NCBI GenBank assembly: GCA_030762175.1
Contig: CM060834.1
Coordinates: 31,996,501 to 32,060,500 of the forward strand
DNA from: Metallyticus violacea
Taxonomy: Eukaryota; Arthropoda; Insecta; Mantodea; Metallyticidae
DNA: 64,000 bases
Direction: 5' to 3'
This document shows positions 59,812-64,000 of the stretch, in pieces (the first letter of the stretch is position 1; each line of letters begins with the position of its first letter). The notes under the pieces were generated by a model that was not told where the DNA came from, ran no database searches, and saw only the letters and a program-made list of their open reading frames with translations. Both the position numbers and the translations under genes were made by a program.

Positions 59812-60470
59812 GACTTCATATTTACACTGATGGATCCTTGTTAAATTCTCTGAAGGGGCCGATGTTTTTTATAATGATTTTTTTCCCTTTTGCCTGCATG
59901 TTGGATATTTACAACTCACTTAGATGGAGAACTTGAGGCTATACATCTAGATCTCCAACAACTTGCTGCCCTCATATACCTTTTGAGAAGATAGTAATAT
60001 TTTCAGATTCTATTTCTGCTCTGCAGACTTTGTCGTTGAAAGAGATTGGGAGAAGAGCTGCTTTTCAGTGGGCACCGTCTGACTGCGGCCGAGAATGCGA
60101 ATTTTCTGGCGAAAAAGTGAACTGGTATATTTCAAAAGACTTTTCCATTATGCTAAATTAGAAATTAAGAGGGTTTTCAGACAATGGTTCGTTATAAGGC
60201 GTCTCGCTCTTCTAAAGGTAAGCATTGGAGTGTGGTTTATGGTTCCTATGGATTCCCATTCACCTCGTGCTTCAGCAGTGGCACTGTTTAGACTTTTGAC
60301 TGGACATGACTGTCCAAGTGCTTATTTGTATCGTTTTAACCTAGCTACTTCATCTGATTGCGTTTTGTTTACTTATTGACAGCCCATGACTGCTGCTCAT
60401 CTGTACGAGCGTTCTGCACTAAACAATTTGGACTGTACTGTTGGAGTGGGCAAAAAAAAAGGGGGGGGGG
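59812..60470 (+). pseudogene. LINE RNase H domain and C-terminal relic
   Basis: The plus strand shows the ordered RNase H motifs: HIYTDGSLLNS (first Asp), DGELEAIHLDLQQLA (Glu), IVIFSDSISALQTL (second Asp), then QWAPSDCG in place of QW-PSHCGI. After frame changes, PRASAVALFRLLTGHDCPSA, YLYRFNLATSSDCVLF and MTAAHL follow, as in the C-terminus of jockey/I-type LINEs. Frameshifts and a missing central part make it a relic. Confidence 0.78.
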
Positions 60471-60689
60471 CTCTACTGTGGCTAATGCACGTTTCGTCAT
60501 TTCTAATAAAGATACACAAGATTGTTTAAGGCTAACGAAAATGCTGGGTTTATCAACAAAGTAGGCGTGTATTGCTTGAGAGATCATTTTGGATCTTAGT
60601 AGCCTTCTGTCTTATGACTAAATCAATCAATACTTTGAGTAACTTTCCATACATTTCATTATCAGCGCTTTAAAAATACCTTCCTTAAG

Positions 60690-61330
60690 CTGCAACATTT
60701 TGATAAACGCTGGTAATGATTATGTTTCTCGAATATCCTGGTCGATCATGATATCTTTACGATACAAAGCTGTATTTGCTTACTTGCCATTTGTAGGAGC
60801 AGGAGACATTAACGGAACGAGAGCTGGCGCTTATGCACCTAGTGCTTCATTACTGGCAGCAGTTATAGCACATGTTTTCTTGGTTGACGTGTAAACTTCG
60901 TGTCGAAGGTACCGGAATCGCGATTGCAGCCAGTGATTTGTATTTTTTTAATAATTGTTAAAAAATAAAACGTTTGCCATTTAATGTATTTTTTGCACTC
61001 TCTAGGCCATAAATCACTTCAAATGTTCGCACTAACCCTTCTGGTAGTGCAATGTCAGTCCTCTAATCGTAACTTATGAAATGGCACAAAAGCCATAAAA
61101 ATATGAATTTCGAAAAATGAAAACCAAAGCCGCAATCCTCAGATTCAAATGTATGATCGTTGCAAATTTTATCGGAATTGGTAAGGGTAGAACACATTCT
61201 GAAGGCCGGTTTTTACTATTTTACCCAAACAATGCAGCGTGTTGTGTTTTCACAACTATAGTTTTGAGCACAAGCATCAGGATTGCTGCTACGCGTGGTA
61301 AAAGTTTCATTATTCTATTTTTAACCATTT
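60690..61330 (+). repeat. Unclassified dispersed repeat, copy 1
   Basis: Phrases shared with 63470-64000 in the same order are TTACGATACAAA.CTGT, ATTTGTAGGA / ATCTGTAGGA, a decayed tRNA-like stretch (GTACCGGAATCGCGATTGCA), CTGGTAGTG.AATG, GCCATAAAAATA, GAATTTCGAAAAA and ATTGG or ATCGG..AAGGGT. The 64-residue ORF at 60700 lies inside the repeat and is not a receptor exon. Confidence 0.65.
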
Positions 61331-63469
61331 CACTGAAGATTTAGATTTTTTGGGGTTTTTTTCGGCCAAAAAGATCAATTTCGGAGCACTTGGGATGTCG
61401 CTGAATAACAGAAATGTTCTCAAATTAAGATCCGGGCTTCGTTTCTGAAAATTTGCATTGTTATGGCTTTTATGCATTAAAAGGTGCAAGAGTAGATACT
61501 AGCATGGGACCACTTATTGGAAGTTTAAACTTTTCTGGTGGAACATGTAAGGGGGTGGTCCACTCTTGATAAAAAACAAATTTGGGATCTGTAAGTCAAA
61601 ATACTAGGAGGCCTATAAAATGTATGGGATTTTCTGAAAAAATTTCTCCAGAGTTCCCTTAAAATAGTTGGAGTGATTATAAATGGTCAGCATTAAGGAA
61701 CAATGCTTAAGTTTAGTAATGTTTAGTTTTTAACAGGAACCAAAAGGGATTTCAGTTTAAAAGATAAAAAGGGCAACAACCAAAACTTTTTATGCATCTA
61801 GCTCCCATAGAGAAAAGTTTACAAGAAGGTGGATCACAGTACCTTTGACAAGCAAATTATCGAACAGTCCAGAATTGGGAAATTAGATCATTTTGCACGA
61901 GGAGTTTGCAATTAGGGAAGAGGATCGTGGGAATAGGTTATGGCCGTTGTAGCAAGAGAGCAGGCCATTATGAGTTACCCTATTTAAAGAATATTATTTT
62001 AAAGCAGGCCAAAGTCCCTACCAATTAATAACGTATATGGATTATTTCTGTCTCATAAGTGGATGTAGTTAACATGCTTTTATGTGTCTACGGTGACTGC
62101 TTTAATTCACATGTTGTATACCAGTAGTTCAAATGCACTTTCAAATTAAATAGGAACAGGTTGAATGGTTCACTGAAACTGAAGAATTTACTGACGCGCC
62201 ATTCAATAAATTTTGCGTCCTTGGCCTCAAATGAGCCGCGGTGGCTCCTTGATATAGGAAAGTGTTCCACGCCTACAAAGAGTATTGTTTGTTTTTAAGA
62301 TCCACTCGGAGCTATAACCAACATTTTGCTACGCATAGGTCACCATAAAATTTAAAGGTGTAACTTTCGAGGTGTAACATCCCACAACATTAAAAGGGGG
62401 CGTGTTTAGTTAGCTATTCGCTTTCTTTTTCACTTGTGAAACTTGTGGATTGTTCATATGAAAGTTGTACATACTGCATAACATCATTCGCCACCTTCAG
62501 ATAATTTACTCTATGGGTGGTAAGGCTGGATTAGCCGAAAATGTTGTACTCTTTTTTTCAACATACATAATCAAGGTATTTCTGGAATACCTTCTGAACT
62601 CTAATATGCCTGGCTTTATTACTCACAGAGTGTAACAATGCTGCAGCCGTTCCAGATTCATAGTTGCAATCCGTTGCAATTTCCCTCCAACGCACCAATT
62701 GCCACTTTCCAAAAAGGCTACATTCGATTTTAATTCCAAAAATTTTAGAAAGCAACATTACGTTTAAAACGAGCAAAAACCAAAAGAAACAAAACAAAAC
62801 ACAACACGATTTACTTTCCCGATTGTAAAGTTCTTCCGTCAAATCCTCTTATTTCCCGCTTCAGGTCTCAAAATATGCGCTCTGACGTCACTGTGATAAA
62901 CACGTTGATTTCTACAATTCACAGCGCAGCCTAGCGGTACGTCTTGGCCAGTCTTGGCCTACTTCTATAAGTGTTAATTGCAAATTGGCTGTGTCTGGGG
63001 GTTTTCCACATCAATACGGAGAAAATGTTGGGTTTGTAAAGTGAAAAACAGCATCTTTATTACGTAGTGGTGCTTTGTTTGAAATAGTCTGTGTACGCTG
63101 ATATAAATAAGCTACGGGAAAAAAAATACTTCCCGGACATGTTTTCATTCCCAACTTTCACAAACACTACCAACATTGCATGTAACCAGCAAGGACTACC
63201 AACGTTTTCAGTAGACTTTCATGCTTATGCTTGCGTTACCGCACACAATGCTTTGCATCGGTGGTGCAAATTACGCAGTGAGACTTTCTGGGTAACATAA
63301 GGAGTTATTAGAATAAGTAAATGTTGACTAACCCAAATATTTGTAGTACTAGTCACGAGTATATAATGCAGTAGTTTTACATATGCATTTCTGAACCTGC
63401 ACAAACCTTGACAGTTTATTTATGTTACTAATTTGTTAAGCGTGGCGTTTGCCAGCTTTTAGTAAGAAG

Positions 63470-64000
63470 GCAAGGGAAATGTCCAAACATGCACGAACGC
63501 TTTTACGATACAAATCTGTGTCTGCGTATGCCTTATCTGTAGGAAGCAGCAGGAATTAAGTGCACGTTAATGTTGCTAGTGTTTCCTTGCCGGGGGTGAG
63601 TTTCTAATTAGGTTCTTTGGCTGAGTGGTCAGCGTTCGAGCTTTGTGTTTCTAAGTTACCGGGTTCGAGTCGACAGTGCGTGGTTTTGAATTTTTTTTTA
63701 CAGTTTTTTCAAATTTAAATCTCAAAAATTTTGCATCTGTTATATTTTATAGATCCTCCAGGTCACGAATCAGTTAAAATTTTCGACTTGGCGCATCTGG
63801 TAGTGAAATGAGAGCCCTCCCAAGAAGGTTGTTGTAACTTTTGAAACGTCATAAATGCCATAAAAATAGGAATTTCGAAAAACGAAGGGCAGAACCGAGA
63901 TTCTGAGGACCTAATGTACGGCTGTTGTGAATTTCGTGGAAATCGGTGAAGGTCGAAAATTTGCCACCGGTTTTGGAAGCCGATTTTGGCGGTTTTTGCC
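63470..64000 (+). repeat. Unclassified dispersed repeat, copy 2 with tRNA-like segment
   Basis: This copy is better preserved and runs off the window. Near 63619-63672 it has a tRNA-like promoter: box A TGGCTGAGTGGTC and box B CGGGTTCGAGTC, so the repeat is, or contains, a tRNA-derived SINE. The distal part (GCCATAAAAATAGGAATTTC, GTGGAAATCGGTGAAGGTCG) is shared with copy 1. Confidence 0.7.

Larger units (their letters stand above)
52583..64000. other. Region downstream of the last gene C exon seen
   Basis: No TM1-TM2, TM3 or TM4 exon was recognised, so gene C either continues past the window, has diverged TM exons, or is truncated. The region holds a GC-rich LINE ORF1 relic, an inverted-repeat element, SINEs, a Penelope-like tail, a LINE RNase H relic and an unclassified repeat pair. 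The stretches 56.0-57.4 kb, 58.2-59.0 kb and 61.4-63.4 kb show only AT-rich sequence and small ORFs without motifs. Confidence 0.55.

Noticed and set aside
60700..60894. 64-codon ORF with hydrophobic end as a possible membrane exon
   Set aside because: It lies in a dispersed repeat whose second copy at 63.5 kb does not keep the frame.

Overview
The window looks like AT-rich, intron- and transposon-rich nuclear DNA from an insect. Coding exons are short (45 to 229 bp), are separated by kilobase introns with GT/AG borders, and everything between them is retroelement, DNA-transposon or microsatellite debris. One tRNA-derived SINE type (about 13.55 kb) resembles SINEs I associate with cockroaches and termites. 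Together with a cluster of divergent nicotinic receptor genes this points to Blattodea, but that is an inference from memory of these families.

The host genes are a tandem, same-strand set of divergent Cys-loop (nicotinic acetylcholine receptor-like, nAChR) subunit genes. Gene A (3001 to 20456, + strand, 5' end not seen) has five exons that join in frame to a stop: Cys-loop, loop C to early TM1, TM1-TM2, TM3 and TM4. Its pore segment is highly unusual (GEK replaced by GTR, polar residues inside TM2) and its intracellular loop is only about 42 residues. Gene B is represented by one recognisable exon (31634 to 31856) corresponding to the loop C to TM1 exon. Gene C (41004 to 52582, + strand) has five in-frame exons from the mature N-terminus to early TM1, including the 45-bp and 110-bp exons typical of nAChR genes; its membrane exons were not found before the window ends.

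The rest is mobile DNA. From left to right: LINE reverse-transcriptase relics, a Tc1/mariner-like relic and a piggyBac relic in gene A introns; a SINE with target-site duplication (20.8 to 21.1 kb); a hAT-like fragment inside diverged repeats (23.9 to 26.9 kb); a 1.53-kb near-perfect palindrome of Penelope-like element GIY-YIG endonuclease ends (27.2 to 28.7 kb); a satellite array of about 11 units split by a SINE (29.1 to 30.85 kb); SINEs around 32 to 33 kb; a mariner with good terminal inverted repeats but a broken transposase (36.97 to 38.23 kb); a LINE 3' end with RNase H (38.6 to 39.8 kb); two copies of a TIR-bearing MITE in gene C introns; Penelope-like fragments (48.1 to 49.0 kb and 58.1 kb); a GC-rich LINE ORF1 relic (52.9 to 54.3 kb); an unclassified inverted-repeat element (55.3 to 55.9 kb); and further SINEs and LINE pieces to the end.

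The biology most worth a second look is the divergent receptor cluster, especially the gene A pore, and the Penelope-like palindrome, whose tail contains a hammerhead-like stem supported by a compensatory base change between copies.
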